Below the pieces are notes generated by a model that saw nothing but the letters and a program-made list of their open reading frames with translations, ran no database searches and had not been told where the DNA came from. The position numbers and the translations under genes are program-made. Source: Pseudoduganella plicata (GTDB lineage Bacteria; Pseudomonadota; Gammaproteobacteria; Burkholderiales; Burkholderiaceae_D). From it: a stretch of 64,000 nucleotides of DNA. How positions within the stretch are numbered: the first letter of the stretch is position 1; every line of letters starts with the position of its first letter. The stretch lies in the NCBI RefSeq assembly GCF_004421005.1, contig NZ_CP038026.1:248001-312000 (forward strand), read 5' to 3'. Of this stretch, positions 18,204 to 27,596 are shown piece by piece.

Positions 18204-21200
18204 TCAGAACTTGTAGCGCGCTCCGATCATGTAGCGCGGCCCGCCCTGCGTTGCGGACAGCACCATCCGCTCGTGCCGGCCATGGACGCGCTGCGTCTCG
18301 TCCGTCACGTTGATGGCTTCGAACGACAGCGCCAGCTTGGGCGTGACGTTGTAGCCGATCGACAGGTCCAGCTGGCCATACGGTTCCACGTACTGCGGAT
18401 TCGACCCGGCCTGGTCGGTGACCGACGAGAGGAACTTGTCACGCCAGTTGTAGGCGGCACGGATCGACCATTTCGCATCCTCGTAGATGCCGATCAGGTT
18501 GGCCGAATCGGACAGTCCCACCAGCGCGAACTGGTTGCCCTTGCCGGCATTGTCGAATGTCAGGTCGGACTTCACATAGGTGTAGTTGGCCTGGATGCCG
18601 AAGCCGCTGTTGCCGAACATGTGCTGCACGTTGATCTCGGCGCCCTTCAGCGTGGCCGCCTTTTCGTTCACGAACGTCGTGATGTCGTAATGGACGTTCG
18701 GATCCCCCGGGATGCCGGCAATCGTGCCCGTCGCGTTGCCGGCGGCGTTGTCGGGTCCGCGCGTCACGCCCGGTTGGCCGTCGAAGTTCTTGAAGATGAA
18801 GTTGCGCAGGCAGTTGGTGTCGGTGGCGATGCAGCCGGAAGCCAGCGCCGCGTTCCAGTACCTGCCGCCCACCGGCGTCGTCACGTTCGGCGACACCTCC
18901 TCCATCACGGTCTGGCCCGCGTAGTTGTCCAGCTTCTTGTAGTACAGGCCCAGCGACACGACACTCTGGCGATCGTAATACCACTCGGCCGACAGGTCCA
19001 GGTTCTTCGACTTGACCGGTTTCAGCGCCGGGTTGCCGCGCGAGCCCGTCCCGCCGTTGACGGTGCCGGTCGGATTGATCGTCGTGCCGCCCTGGATCTG
19101 GTCGTAGCGCGGCCGGCCGATCGTGTGGCCATAGCTGGCCCGGACCTTGAAGTCCGGGCGCACGTCCATGTCCCAGTCGAGGCTAGGCAGGATGTTGTGA
19201 TACTTGCCCGTCAGGGTCGTGAACTCCTTGCCGGCGAAGACAAACGGCAGCTCGTTCTGCGACACCCAGTTGACGCCGCCGACCGTCTGCGACAGGGCGG
19301 TCGACGTGACGTCCGTCTTCTCGTAACGGAAGCCCAGGCCCGTGTGCATCGGCATCGCCGTATCCCAGTCGGTATTGAACTGGAAGTAGACGGCACGGCT
19401 CTTTTCCGTCGTGCGGCGGTCGTAATCCGGGTCGGCCAGGCTGGGCGTGTACAGTGCCGGCAGCCCCGTTGCCTCGATGGCGCGCTGGCGCATCGCGGCG
19501 AAGTCGAACAGGTGGATCTGCTGGAACAGCGCCGGGTTGCCCGAGCCGCCCAGCTTGCTGAAATACTGGCCCAGCGAGTCTGCGCGCCACAGGTCCTGCG
19601 GATAGTCGGCCGGCGTCGTCGCGCCACCCCACGTGTCGCGCTGTACCTGCTGGAACGCCGAGCGGTTCTCGACATTCGTGGCCGACAGGCCGAAGTTCAG
19701 GGCCGACCGTTCGAACAGGTTCAGGCGTCCGCTGGCCTGGGCCTGGTCGATTTCCATCTTCTGGTAGCCATCCTTGAACCACGAGCCGGACACCTGCATC
19801 GGCGCCCGATGGAAGCCCGCTCCTTCGATCGACAGTACCGGCATCTCATCCGTGAAGTCGACGCGCGTGTTGCCGCGGCTGAAGCTGACGGTGGCCAGGT
19901 CGTTTTCCGAGCCGTACGGGCTGTCCTTCTTCGATACCGCGGTGGAGTGGTGCGCATCGAAGCTGAACTTCAGGTCGCGCGACACCTTCCACTGCGCATT
20001 GAAGCCGAGCGACTTGTTCTCGGACTTCGTCGCATAGTCGCCGCCGTTCATGGCGATATCCTGGTTCGCCACGTTCTCCTGGTACTGCAGCGGCGCGGCG
20101 ATGGGGCCGTCGGTCCAGTTGCTGACGGACGGGCCGAAGTTGAACCAGGCGGACAACTCGTGGTACTTGGTCTGCACCTTGTTCTGCGAGTAGGTGTAGT
20201 CCAGCGTTGTCGTCAGGTCCTTGTTCGGGCGGAACTGGAAGGTCAGCTGGCCGTTGGTACGCTGGCGCTGGGTGCCGCGCATGAAGTACGAGATATTCTG
20301 CGGGACCGAATAGACGTCGGTCGGGTCCGGCCGGTTGGTGATGTCGCCGGCACCAAGGGTGCCTGGCTGCGGGATCGTTCCCCGGCCGGTTTCGTCGCCG
20401 CGGAAGGGGCCCTGCCAGCCATTCGTGATCGACGCCGTGTTGACGCCCAGGTTGCGCTCCTGGTAGCTGGCGCTGACCGCCACGCCGAACATGCCGTCGT
20501 TCCAGGTGGTGCTGTAGATGCCCGAGATCTCCGGCGTGTACGAGTGGTTGGCCTTGTCCTCCTGCGGCAGGTGGCGGTTGGACGTGTCGTACACCACCTT
20601 GGCACCGACGCTGGCCGTGTTGCCCAGGTCGAGCGGACGGCCCGTCATGATGTTGATGGTGGCGCCGATGCCGCCCGGCGGCGTGTCCGCGCGCGAGCTC
20701 TTGTACACCTGGATCTGCGAGATCGACTCCGAGGCCAGGTTGGAAAAATCGAACGCGCGGCCGGCCTGGTCGGCCAGGTTCGACGTCGGCATCTGCCGGC
20801 CGTTCAGCAGCACCATGTTCAGGTCGGGGCCGACGCCGCGCACGGTCACCTGCGCGCCTTCGCCGCGGTTGCGGTCGATCGACACGCCGGAAATACGCTG
20901 CAGCGATTCGGCCAGGTTGGTGTCGGGGAACTTGCCGATATCGTCGGCGACGATGCCGTCGACGATGCCGTCGGAATTGCGCTTCAGGTTCAGCGTCGAT
21001 TGCATGCTGGCGCGGATGCCCTTGACGACGACCTTCGGCGCGTCCATGGCGTCGCCGCTTGTTTGCGGCGCCGCCGTCTGCGCGGTCGTGGCCTGCCCGG
21101 TCGTAGGCTCGCTTGCCGACGGCACGGCCAGCCCGTTCGGGCCCCCTGCGGCTTGCTGGGCATGGCCCGGTGCCGCCAGCGCCGCGCAGGCGCCGGCGAC

Positions 21201-21266
21201 GGCCAGCGTGATCAGGCGATGGCGGGTGGTCGGATGCGGGGAAAACCCCTTTTTCATTTGTGGCAC
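18204..21266 (-). CDS. TonB-dependent receptor, probable oligosaccharide uptake
   Basis: A 1020-residue outer-membrane receptor of the Caulobacter/Xanthomonas carbohydrate type. It has a signal peptide ending in APGHAQ and a Thr/Ala-rich linker. The plug starts at VVVKGIRASMQSTLNLKR and includes the conserved IVADDIGKFPDTNLAESLQRI and GVGPDLNMVLLNGRQM. The barrel ends normally in RYMIGARYKF. GTG 21266 is the likely start because GAGGAG lies seven bases upstream; ATG 21257 is too far from it. It is divergent from a ROK repressor that is followed by a GH10 xylanase, so the substrate is probably a xylo-oligosaccharide. The nearby chitin locus makes chito-oligosaccharides an alternative. Confidence 0.92.
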   Translation of the reverse strand: MPQMKKGFSPHPTTRHRLITLAVAGACAALAAPGHAQQAAGGPNGLAVPSASEPTTGQATTAQTAAPQTSGDAMDAPKVVVKGIRASMQSTLNLKRNSDGIVDGIVADDIGKFPDTNLAESLQRISGVSIDRNRGEGAQVTVRGVGPDLNMVLLNGRQMPTSNLADQAGRAFDFSNLASESISQIQVYKSSRADTPPGGIGATINIMTGRPLDLGNTASVGAKVVYDTSNRHLPQEDKANHSYTPEISGIYSTTWNDGMFGVAVSASYQERNLGVNTASITNGWQGPFRGDETGRGTIPQPGTLGAGDITNRPDPTDVYSVPQNISYFMRGTQRQRTNGQLTFQFRPNKDLTTTLDYTYSQNKVQTKYHELSAWFNFGPSVSNWTDGPIAAPLQYQENVANQDIAMNGGDYATKSENKSLGFNAQWKVSRDLKFSFDAHHSTAVSKKDSPYGSENDLATVSFSRGNTRVDFTDEMPVLSIEGAGFHRAPMQVSGSWFKDGYQKMEIDQAQASGRLNLFERSALNFGLSATNVENRSAFQQVQRDTWGGATTPADYPQDLWRADSLGQYFSKLGGSGNPALFQQIHLFDFAAMRQRAIEATGLPALYTPSLADPDYDRRTTEKSRAVYFQFNTDWDTAMPMHTGLGFRYEKTDVTSTALSQTVGGVNWVSQNELPFVFAGKEFTTLTGKYHNILPSLDWDMDVRPDFKVRASYGHTIGRPRYDQIQGGTTINPTGTVNGGTGSRGNPALKPVKSKNLDLSAEWYYDRQSVVSLGLYYKKLDNYAGQTVMEEVSPNVTTPVGGRYWNAALASGCIATDTNCLRNFIFKNFDGQPGVTRGPDNAAGNATGTIAGIPGDPNVHYDITTFVNEKAATLKGAEINVQHMFGNSGFGIQANYTYVKSDLTFDNAGKGNQFALVGLSDSANLIGIYEDAKWSIRAAYNWRDKFLSSVTDQAGSNPQYVEPYGQLDLSIGYNVTPKLALSFEAINVTDETQRVHGRHERMVLSATQGGPRYMIGARYKF

Positions 21267-21522
21267 GAGTGTCTCCTCTCTGTTGCGCGAATGGCCTGCC
21301 GGCCCGGAGGGACGGCAGTGCCGCGGTGGTGCTGCATGGTGCTGGTCACCTGTCCCCGCGTGGCGTCGCTGTCGTTGTGGTCTGCGCCGGCGGGGGATCG
21401 CGTTCGCGCACCGCGCCGGCCCTGTCCCGGGTCCGTGTGCGGCGGGGCGAGTCTTCCGGACTCGCGCTGTCGAACGCCATAGCAGGAGAGTAAGAAGCTG
21501 CGATTAATTGGTCAATCGAACG

Positions 21523-21538
21523 AACAATTTAAATTGTT
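21523..21538. promoter_or_regulatory. Perfect 16-bp palindrome AACAATTTAAATTGTT
   Basis: An A/T-rich perfect palindrome in the region between the TonB receptor and the ROK regulator, about 257 bases upstream of the receptor start. ROK repressors bind A/T-rich palindromes of this kind, so it is a candidate operator. Confidence 0.55.
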
Positions 21539-21620
21539 TAGTAATGATGGCGTGGCGGCGCCTGTTCAGTGCATGCCCGGGTGCGGGTTCCGAGCGCCGG
21601 GCTGCATACCGTACGTTCGG

Positions 21621-21643
21621 GAAATCGTTGAGAAAACGATTTC
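21621..21643. promoter_or_regulatory. Inverted repeat GAAATCGTT-N5-AACGATTTC
   Basis: A perfect nine-base inverted repeat with a five-base spacer in the same divergent region. Its form resembles LacI-type operators. The region 21267-21802 contains no gene. Confidence 0.5.
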
Positions 21644-21802
21644 AGAGCGCGATCAACGACTTTCACCGCGCGCGTTCCTGACATTACGTAATGATTGGCT
21701 GTTGCGCGCCCCTGGGAACGTCCCGGAACGCGCACCAATTTGATCCGCCGCGGCTCCCGCCGGTGTTGCATAATCCTCACATGTCCGTTCTCCGTTCCCC
21801 AC

Positions 21803-23038
21803 ATGCCCGTCACCGGTGACCAGCAACTGCTCAAGCAGCTCAATCGCATGGCGCTGGTGCGCCAGATCAGTACCCAGCCTGGCCTGTCGCGCGCGGCGCT
21901 GGCCGACGTGCTGGGGCTGACGAAATCCACGGTCAGCCTGCTGGTGCGCGAACTGGTCGACGAAGGCTGGCTGGCCGAGAGCGAACTGCGCACGACGGGG
22001 GAGGTCGGCCGCCGCGCCACGCCGCTGCACCTCGACCCGGGCCGGCTGGCGCTGCTGGGCGCGGATGTGGGCGTGGACGAGGCGCGCGTGGTGGCAACGG
22101 ATTTGCTGGGAAACGTGCTCGATTCGCTCGTGATCCCGTACGACGACGTGCCGGACGCCGCCGCCTGCATCCGCCTGGTCGCGCTTGGCCTGGTGCGCGT
22201 GGCGCGGCGGCTGGAACGCCCTGGCACGGCAGGCGGCCCGCGCCGCGTATTGGGCATCGGCATCGGGCTGCATGGCGCCGTGGACGAGGCGTCCGGCATG
22301 CTGCGGCACGCGCCGCACCTGGGCTGGCGCAATGTGGCGGTGGGCGCGCTGGTCGAGGCGCGCTTTGCCGGCACGCTGCTGGACGGGGTGCCGCTGTACA
22401 TGCAGAACGAAGCGAACGTCGCCGCGCTGGCCGAGTTCGAGTTCACGCCGCAGTCGGCCACCGACCCGCTGATCTACCTGTCGATCGGCTATGGCGTGGG
22501 CGCCGGGGTCATTGTCAGCGACCGGCTGCTGACCGGCCTGCACGGCTTTGCCGGCGAGGTGGGCCACGCGATCCTGCAGGCGGACGGCCCGCTGTGCTCG
22601 TGCGGCCGGCGCGGCTGCGCCGACGCGCTGATCGGCCTGAGCGCGCTGCTGGGGGACGTGCGGCCCAGCTTCGCCGCGCTCGAAGCGCTGTTCGATCGCG
22701 TCGAGCATAGCGAGCCGGGCACGTGTGTCACGGTGGCCGCCGCCGGTCGCCAGCTCGGCGTGCTGCTCAATAACCTGTGGGCCAGTTTCGACCCCATGGC
22801 GATCGTCATCGGCGGTACCGCGCTGGGTCTGGGCGACGCGCTGATCGCGCCGGCGCGGGACGTGCTGGCGGGGTATGCGGACGCGGCGATGCTGACGGCG
22901 CCGGCCATCCGCACGTCGCATTTCGGCAGGGATGCCGTGGCCGTGGGCGGCGCGGCGCTGGCACGGCACCGCATCACGCGCCCGCTCGACGATATCGGCT
23001 ACCGGGGCCAGGCACGGCAGGGCCCGGCCGCTTCGTGA
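21803..23038 (+). CDS. ROK family transcriptional repressor
   Basis: A 411-residue regulator. The N-terminal 75 residues form a winged helix-turn-helix (SRAALADVLGLTKSTVSLLVRELVDEGWLAE). The ROK sugar-kinase-like domain follows, with the EVGH motif (GEVGHAIL) and the zinc ligands CSCGRRGC. It resembles XylR/NagC-type repressors that release DNA on binding a sugar. The gene is divergent from a TonB receptor and 114 bases upstream of a GH10 xylanase, so it probably controls a xylan locus. ATG 21803 (MPVTGDQQLLKQLN) matches the usual start of the domain; the longer upstream frame adds only non-homologous sequence. Confidence 0.9.
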   Translation: MPVTGDQQLLKQLNRMALVRQISTQPGLSRAALADVLGLTKSTVSLLVRELVDEGWLAESELRTTGEVGRRATPLHLDPGRLALLGADVGVDEARVVATDLLGNVLDSLVIPYDDVPDAAACIRLVALGLVRVARRLERPGTAGGPRRVLGIGIGLHGAVDEASGMLRHAPHLGWRNVAVGALVEARFAGTLLDGVPLYMQNEANVAALAEFEFTPQSATDPLIYLSIGYGVGAGVIVSDRLLTGLHGFAGEVGHAILQADGPLCSCGRRGCADALIGLSALLGDVRPSFAALEALFDRVEHSEPGTCVTVAAAGRQLGVLLNNLWASFDPMAIVIGGTALGLGDALIAPARDVLAGYADAAMLTAPAIRTSHFGRDAVAVGGAALARHRITRPLDDIGYRGQARQGPAAS

Positions 23039-23152
23039 AGGCCGCCCGGCCACCTCGTTGGTTTCGCTAACATCGAACGGCATGCGCGATTGGTATAACA
23101 TCGTCATGACCGCACCGCATGAGTGCCGGCACCCTATAACGAGGAGACACCC

Positions 23153-24277
23153 ATGGATACCCGCCGCCGCCACACGCTGGCGCTGCTTGCCGCCGCCGCA
23201 CTGCCCGCGCCATTCGCCCACGCCGTGGAAACCGTCGACACCCTGAAGTCGGTCGCGGCCCGCAAGGGCTTGCGGGTCGGCTGCGCGCTGGCCGACACGC
23301 CGAACAGCCTCGGCAATGCCGCCTACGCGGACGTCGTCGCGCGCCAGTGCGGCGTCGTCGTCTGCGAGAACGAAACCAAATGGCAGGCGCTGCAGCCAGC
23401 GCCGGGCACGTTCCGTTTCGGCCCGGCCGACGCCATCTTCGGCTGGGCCGGGCGGATGGGGCTGCAGCGGCGCGGCCACACGCTGGTCTGGCAGCCGGCC
23501 AGATGGCTGCCGCAGTGGGTCAACGGGCATGACTTCGGCGCCCGGCCGGCACGCGAGGCCGAGCGGCTGCTGAAGACGCACATCGGCACGGTCACGCGCC
23601 ACTTCGGCAGCGACGTGTACAGCTGGGACGTCGTCAACGAAGCCGTCGATCCGGCCGACGGCGCACTGCGCGCCAACGTCTTCACGCGCCACCTCGGCGC
23701 CATCGAGCAGATCGACCTGTGTTTCCGCCTGGCCCGCGAGGGCGCGCCGCACGCGCAGCTGGTGTACAACGACTACATGCGCGGCGACGCCGGCAGCGCG
23801 AAGCACCGGGCCGGCGTGCTGGAGCTGCTGGCGGCGTTGCGGCGCAAGGGCACGCCGGTCGATGCCGTCGGCCTGCAAAGCCATATCGGCTCATGGGACG
23901 ACGTGCGCGACGGCCGCGACCCGCAGCGGGAATGGCGCCGCTTCCTCGACGCCGTGACGGGCATGGGCTACAAGCTGCTGATCACGGAGTTCGACGTCAA
24001 CGACCGTGCGCTGCCCGGCGATATCGCCAGCCGCGACGCCGGCGTGGCTGCCCTGGCCAGGGACTACCTGGATCTCACGTTGAGCTACCCGCAGGTAACG
24101 GACTTCGTCATGTGGGGCATGGCGGACCACGTCAGCTGGCTGCGCACGTGGGACGAAGCGCCGCGCAAGGACGGCCTGACGATGCGCGGCACGCCGTTCG
24201 ACGACCGGCTCGCTGCCAAGCCGCTGTTGCATGCCATCCGGGATGCGTTCCGGGCCATGCCGCCGCGTACCGCGTGA
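23153..24277 (+). CDS. GH10 endo-1,4-beta-xylanase
   Basis: A 374-residue glycoside hydrolase family 10 enzyme that cuts xylan chains. The acid/base glutamate is Glu163 in WDVVNEAVDP, and the nucleophile is Glu279 in LLITEFDVND. HTLVW and NDYM are also conserved. The leader MDTRRRHTLALLAAAALPAPFAHA contains consecutive arginines and may use the Tat route, although the following consensus is imperfect. The protein has no binding module. ATG 23153 is preceded by GAGGAGACACC. It lies directly after the ROK regulator on the same strand. Confidence 0.93.
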   Translation: MDTRRRHTLALLAAAALPAPFAHAVETVDTLKSVAARKGLRVGCALADTPNSLGNAAYADVVARQCGVVVCENETKWQALQPAPGTFRFGPADAIFGWAGRMGLQRRGHTLVWQPARWLPQWVNGHDFGARPAREAERLLKTHIGTVTRHFGSDVYSWDVVNEAVDPADGALRANVFTRHLGAIEQIDLCFRLAREGAPHAQLVYNDYMRGDAGSAKHRAGVLELLAALRRKGTPVDAVGLQSHIGSWDDVRDGRDPQREWRRFLDAVTGMGYKLLITEFDVNDRALPGDIASRDAGVAALARDYLDLTLSYPQVTDFVMWGMADHVSWLRTWDEAPRKDGLTMRGTPFDDRLAAKPLLHAIRDAFRAMPPRTA

Positions 24278-24362
24278 CCGCCGCGCCTCTGTGCGAACCC
24301 ATATGACGCACGTCCGACACAAATCAATACAGTCGGGTACATCTTGTGCTGGTTGTTTCGCC

Positions 24363-24399
24363 TACAATCAAACCATGGGTTGCAGGACGCTAGCGTCCT
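24363..24399 (+). promoter_or_regulatory. -10 element and perfect palindrome before the protease-nuclease gene
   Basis: TACAAT (24363-24368) is a probable -10. The perfect palindrome AGGACGCT/AGCGTCCT (24384-24399) begins just past the expected transcription start, in the leader of the gene starting at 24428. It could be a repressor site or an RNA hairpin. The -35 is weak. Confidence 0.5.
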
Positions 24400-24427
24400 T
24401 GCATTGCGGAACATTCGGGAGCACAGC

Positions 24428-26626
24428 ATGGATTTCACCAATATCGCCGTGGCGGCGGGAGAGCGCTGGCATCGCCGCGCCGCCGTGCGCACGCCCAACC
24501 TGGAACGGATCCGTTCCGGCAGGGCCATCGAGGCCGAGTCGCCCGAGCGGGTGCAGGCACGGCTGAGCCGCCTGGCGCAGGCGGTGCAGGCCGGCGCACC
24601 GTGCGCCACAACGGCCGGCGGCAAGGCAACACTGACGGAGTCGATCGGCCTGGAGCGCGTGCAGGGCAATCCCGATTTCCTCGACATGAATTTCGTCGAG
24701 CTGGCGCTGGCGGTGGCCCGTTTTGTCGGCCGCATCAACATCCGCTCGGCGCTGGGGCGCTCGATCGGGTACGGCACCGGCTTCATGGTGTCGCCCACGT
24801 TGCTGCTGACAAATCACCACGTGCTGGAAAGCGCGGCCGTGGCGGCCGCCAGCGAGGTCGAATTCGACTACCAGAACGACCGCTCCGGCCGGCCGTTGCC
24901 CGTGGTCGGCTTTGCGCTGGAGCCGGAACGCTTCTTCATGACCAGCGCGGAGCTGGACTTCACGCTGGTGGCCGTGGCCGGGCGTTCCGCCCGCGGCGTC
25001 GCCCTGGACCGCTATGGCTGGTCGCGGCTGATCGGCACGCAGGGCAAGGTGCTGCTGGGCGAAAGCCTGAACATCGTCCAGCATCCGCGCGGCGAAGCCA
25101 AGCAGCTGGTGCTGCGCTCCAACGAACTAGTCGACCTGTTCGACGATTACGCCCACTACGTGACCGACACGGAACCGGGCTCGTCCGGCTCGCCCGTGTT
25201 CAACGACCAGTGGGAAGTGGTGGCGTTGCATCATGCGGGCGTCCCCCGCCGCGACAGCGAAGGCCGGCTGCTGACGCGCGACGGCAGCGTATGGCGGGAA
25301 GGCATGGACCCGGACCTGATCGCGTGGGTGGCCAACGAAGGGATCCGCGTCTCCAGCCTCGTTAGATATATTGCGGCGCAGGACCTGCCGCCGGCGCAGG
25401 CAGCGCTGCGGGACGATCTGCTGAACCTGGCGCCGCCGTCTGCGCTGGACGCGGCCGTGGCGGGCGAGGGCAGCGATAGCCCGGCCATGCCGCTGGCGGC
25501 GCCAGGCGGCCATGCGCCGGTGGCGGGCGCGGGCACGGCAACGTGGACGATTCCGCTGACCGTCACGGCGCAACTGGGCCCCGTCCAGCAGGGTGTGCAT
25601 CCCGTCATGCCGGGCATCGCGCCGGTCCGTATGCCAGCCATTGCCCCGGCCCTGCCGCCGGCACCGGTCATCGCACCGCCGGCCGCCGGGGCAAGTCCGG
25701 CGGTAACGCGGGCAACAGGGTCGGCAACAGCGCCGGCAACGGCGCACGCAGGCCCGCCGCCCGCCATGACGGTGGCACTGGCCGAGCTGGCGCGCGCCGC
25801 CGAGCGTCCCTATTACGATGCCAGGGCGGACAAGGCGGCCCGCGACGCCTATTACGCGCTGTTCGCGCTGCCCGACGACAAGGCCGCCGCCCACGCGGCG
25901 CTGCACGAGCTGCTGGAGCGCACCCACACGGGCCGGCCGGCCTATGCGCCCGCCAGGCATCTGTATCCCTGGGTCGAACTGCGCCATACGCGCGGCGGCG
26001 ACGATATCCTCAGCATTTATTCCGGCGCCGGCATGGAGGCGAAGGCGTTGATCGAGGCGGATTTCGCCATCGACGAGCAGCGCAAGCGGATGCGCGCGGC
26101 GGTGGCGCTGCCGCGGCCCGGCACGGCCGAGGCCATGCCGCTCGACGACGACTTCCTGGAGGCGACGCTGCCGTACAACTGCGAGCACGTCGTGCCGCAA
26201 TCGTGGTTCGGCAAGCGCGAGCCGATGCGGGGCGACCTGCATCACCTGTTTGCCTGCGAGATGGACTGCAACAGCTTCCGCGGCAACACCCCTTACTTCG
26301 ATTTCGCCGACTTTGCCGAGGTCATCCGCAACGATTGCGGCAAACGCGAGCCGGGCAAATTCGAACCGGGCCACGGCAAGGGCCCGGTGGCCCGCGCCAC
26401 GCTGTATTTCCTGCTGCGCTATCCGGGCCTGATCGACCGCACCGCCAATGAGTACCAGCCGGACCGTATCGCCATCCTGCTGGCCTGGCACGCCGCCGAC
26501 CCCGTCACGGAGTACGAACGGCACCGTAATGCGGCCATTTTTGAAACGCAGGGCAACCGCAATCCGCTGATCGATTTCCCCGAATGGGCCGGGCGCATCG
26601 ACTTTACGCGGGGTCTGGGGAGCTGA
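24428..26626 (+). CDS. V8/trypsin-like serine protease fused to an endonuclease I domain
   Basis: A 732-residue two-enzyme fusion. Residues 80-320 form a trypsin/V8-like peptidase with His131 (LTNHHVLE), Asp177 (AELDFTLV) and Ser253 (GSSGSPVF). Residues 340-445 are an Ala/Pro-rich flexible linker. Residues 455-720 resemble the endonuclease I (EndA/NucM) family, with His587 in YNCEHVVPQSWF and the DLHHLFACEMDCNSFRGN block (605-620) that binds metal in that family. There is no signal peptide, unlike secreted NucM enzymes, so it probably acts in the cytoplasm. ATG 24428 follows GGGAG. It stands alone with its own leader. The protease may process or activate the nuclease; defence or stress roles are inference. 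Confidence 0.85.
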   Translation: MDFTNIAVAAGERWHRRAAVRTPNLERIRSGRAIEAESPERVQARLSRLAQAVQAGAPCATTAGGKATLTESIGLERVQGNPDFLDMNFVELALAVARFVGRINIRSALGRSIGYGTGFMVSPTLLLTNHHVLESAAVAAASEVEFDYQNDRSGRPLPVVGFALEPERFFMTSAELDFTLVAVAGRSARGVALDRYGWSRLIGTQGKVLLGESLNIVQHPRGEAKQLVLRSNELVDLFDDYAHYVTDTEPGSSGSPVFNDQWEVVALHHAGVPRRDSEGRLLTRDGSVWREGMDPDLIAWVANEGIRVSSLVRYIAAQDLPPAQAALRDDLLNLAPPSALDAAVAGEGSDSPAMPLAAPGGHAPVAGAGTATWTIPLTVTAQLGPVQQGVHPVMPGIAPVRMPAIAPALPPAPVIAPPAAGASPAVTRATGSATAPATAHAGPPPAMTVALAELARAAERPYYDARADKAARDAYYALFALPDDKAAAHAALHELLERTHTGRPAYAPARHLYPWVELRHTRGGDDILSIYSGAGMEAKALIEADFAIDEQRKRMRAAVALPRPGTAEAMPLDDDFLEATLPYNCEHVVPQSWFGKREPMRGDLHHLFACEMDCNSFRGNTPYFDFADFAEVIRNDCGKREPGKFEPGHGKGPVARATLYFLLRYPGLIDRTANEYQPDRIAILLAWHAADPVTEYERHRNAAIFETQGNRNPLIDFPEWAGRIDFTRGLGS

Positions 26627-26885
26627 GCCCGGCGGCCGGACGCAGCGCCATCGCCACCCGGCTCCCGTCGTTGTTTTCGACGACCGGCTTGTTCGGCAGA
26701 CGCCTGCATTCCTGCTGTCCGCCCGGAACCCGCGGTGCCGGCACCCGTTCGCGCAGTCGCTGCACGGCGGGCAGCGGGTGCGCCAGCAACGCCTGGCCGG
26801 CCGCCATGGCGACCAGCGCCTGCCGGCGCGCCGGCTGGCAGGCAGCACATGTAGTCCGGCGATGCCGCCTACGCAACGGCGCCAA
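26604..26885 (-). CDS. Possible small exported protein, low confidence
   Basis: A 93-codon leftward frame convergent with, and overlapping by 23 bases, the protease-nuclease gene. A basic N-terminus (RRRHRRTT) and a short Ala/Leu stretch (ALVAMAAGQALLAHPLPA) could be a signal peptide. The rest (VQRLRERVPAPRVPGG..., KPVVENNDGSRVAMALRP) looks protein-like. No ribosome-binding site or family supports it. Otherwise the region 26627-26974 holds no gene. Confidence 0.3.
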   Translation of the reverse strand: MAPLRRRHRRTTCAACQPARRQALVAMAAGQALLAHPLPAVQRLRERVPAPRVPGGQQECRRLPNKPVVENNDGSRVAMALRPAAGLSSPDPA

Positions 26886-26974
26886 AAAAACTGCGCCGCA
26901 ACGGACGCAACCGGCTTACCTTATCGCCTGACGGACCGCATCGCCCCCAGCCTACATGAACAAAGGAGAACATC

Positions 26975-27583
26975 ATGATCCCGCGACTGTTGTTGAGCCT
27001 GGCCAGCATGGCGCTGGCCCTTCCCCTGCTGGCGGCGGAGCCCGCGGCGGCCAGCGCGGACGAGCTGTGGCAGCGCCTGCAGGCCGGCGGCCACGTACTG
27101 GTCGTGCGGCATGCGGCAACGGAACCCGGACTGGGCGACCCGCCCGGATTCGTACTGGGCGACTGTGCCACCCAGCGCAACCTGTCGGCACCGGGCCGGG
27201 CCGATGCGCAGGCGCTGGGCGCGGCGGTGCGCCACCACGGCGTGCCGGTGGCGCGGGTACTGTCGAGCCGCTGGTGCCGCTGCCAGGACACGGCGCGGCT
27301 CGCCTTTGGCAGGGTCGAAGCGGTCGCCATGCTCGATTCGATGATGTACGACGGCGACGCCGCCCGCGCCCGCAAGCTGGCCGAACTGCGCCAGAGCGTG
27401 CTGGCATGGCAGGCGCCCGGCAATCTCGTGCTGGTGACGCACGACGTCAATATCCGCGCGCTGACGGGCGACCGGCTGGCGCAGGGCGAGATGCTGGTGG
27501 CAACACGGCGCCCCGACGGCACCCTGGCCGTGGTCGGTCGCCTGGGTATGCCGAAAAGCGTGGATGCCGTACAGTCGATGTAG
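26975..27583 (+). CDS. Histidine phosphatase family protein, periplasmic
   Basis: A 202-residue protein with a signal peptide (MIPRLLLSLASMALALPLLAA). The catalytic RHG-type motif is VLVVRHAATEPG (His52), with the second histidine in LVLVTHDVNIRALTG. The fold is of the phosphoglycerate-mutase-like, SixA/Ais type. The histidine phosphatase core is complete but short. ATG 26975 follows AAAGGAGAACATC, a strong site. The substrate is unknown; periplasmic members act on lipopolysaccharide or small phosphate esters. It is convergent with the EAL/GGDEF gene. Confidence 0.85.
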   Translation: MIPRLLLSLASMALALPLLAAEPAAASADELWQRLQAGGHVLVVRHAATEPGLGDPPGFVLGDCATQRNLSAPGRADAQALGAAVRHHGVPVARVLSSRWCRCQDTARLAFGRVEAVAMLDSMMYDGDAARARKLAELRQSVLAWQAPGNLVLVTHDVNIRALTGDRLAQGEMLVATRRPDGTLAVVGRLGMPKSVDAVQSM

Positions 27584-27596
27584 TCGCACGGTGCCG

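Noticed and set aside
17916..21482. 1188-codon open frame on the plus strand opposite the TonB receptor
   Set aside because: It is a high-GC antisense shadow: it is rich in Arg, His, Val and Gln, has no domains, and mirrors the well-supported receptor gene.
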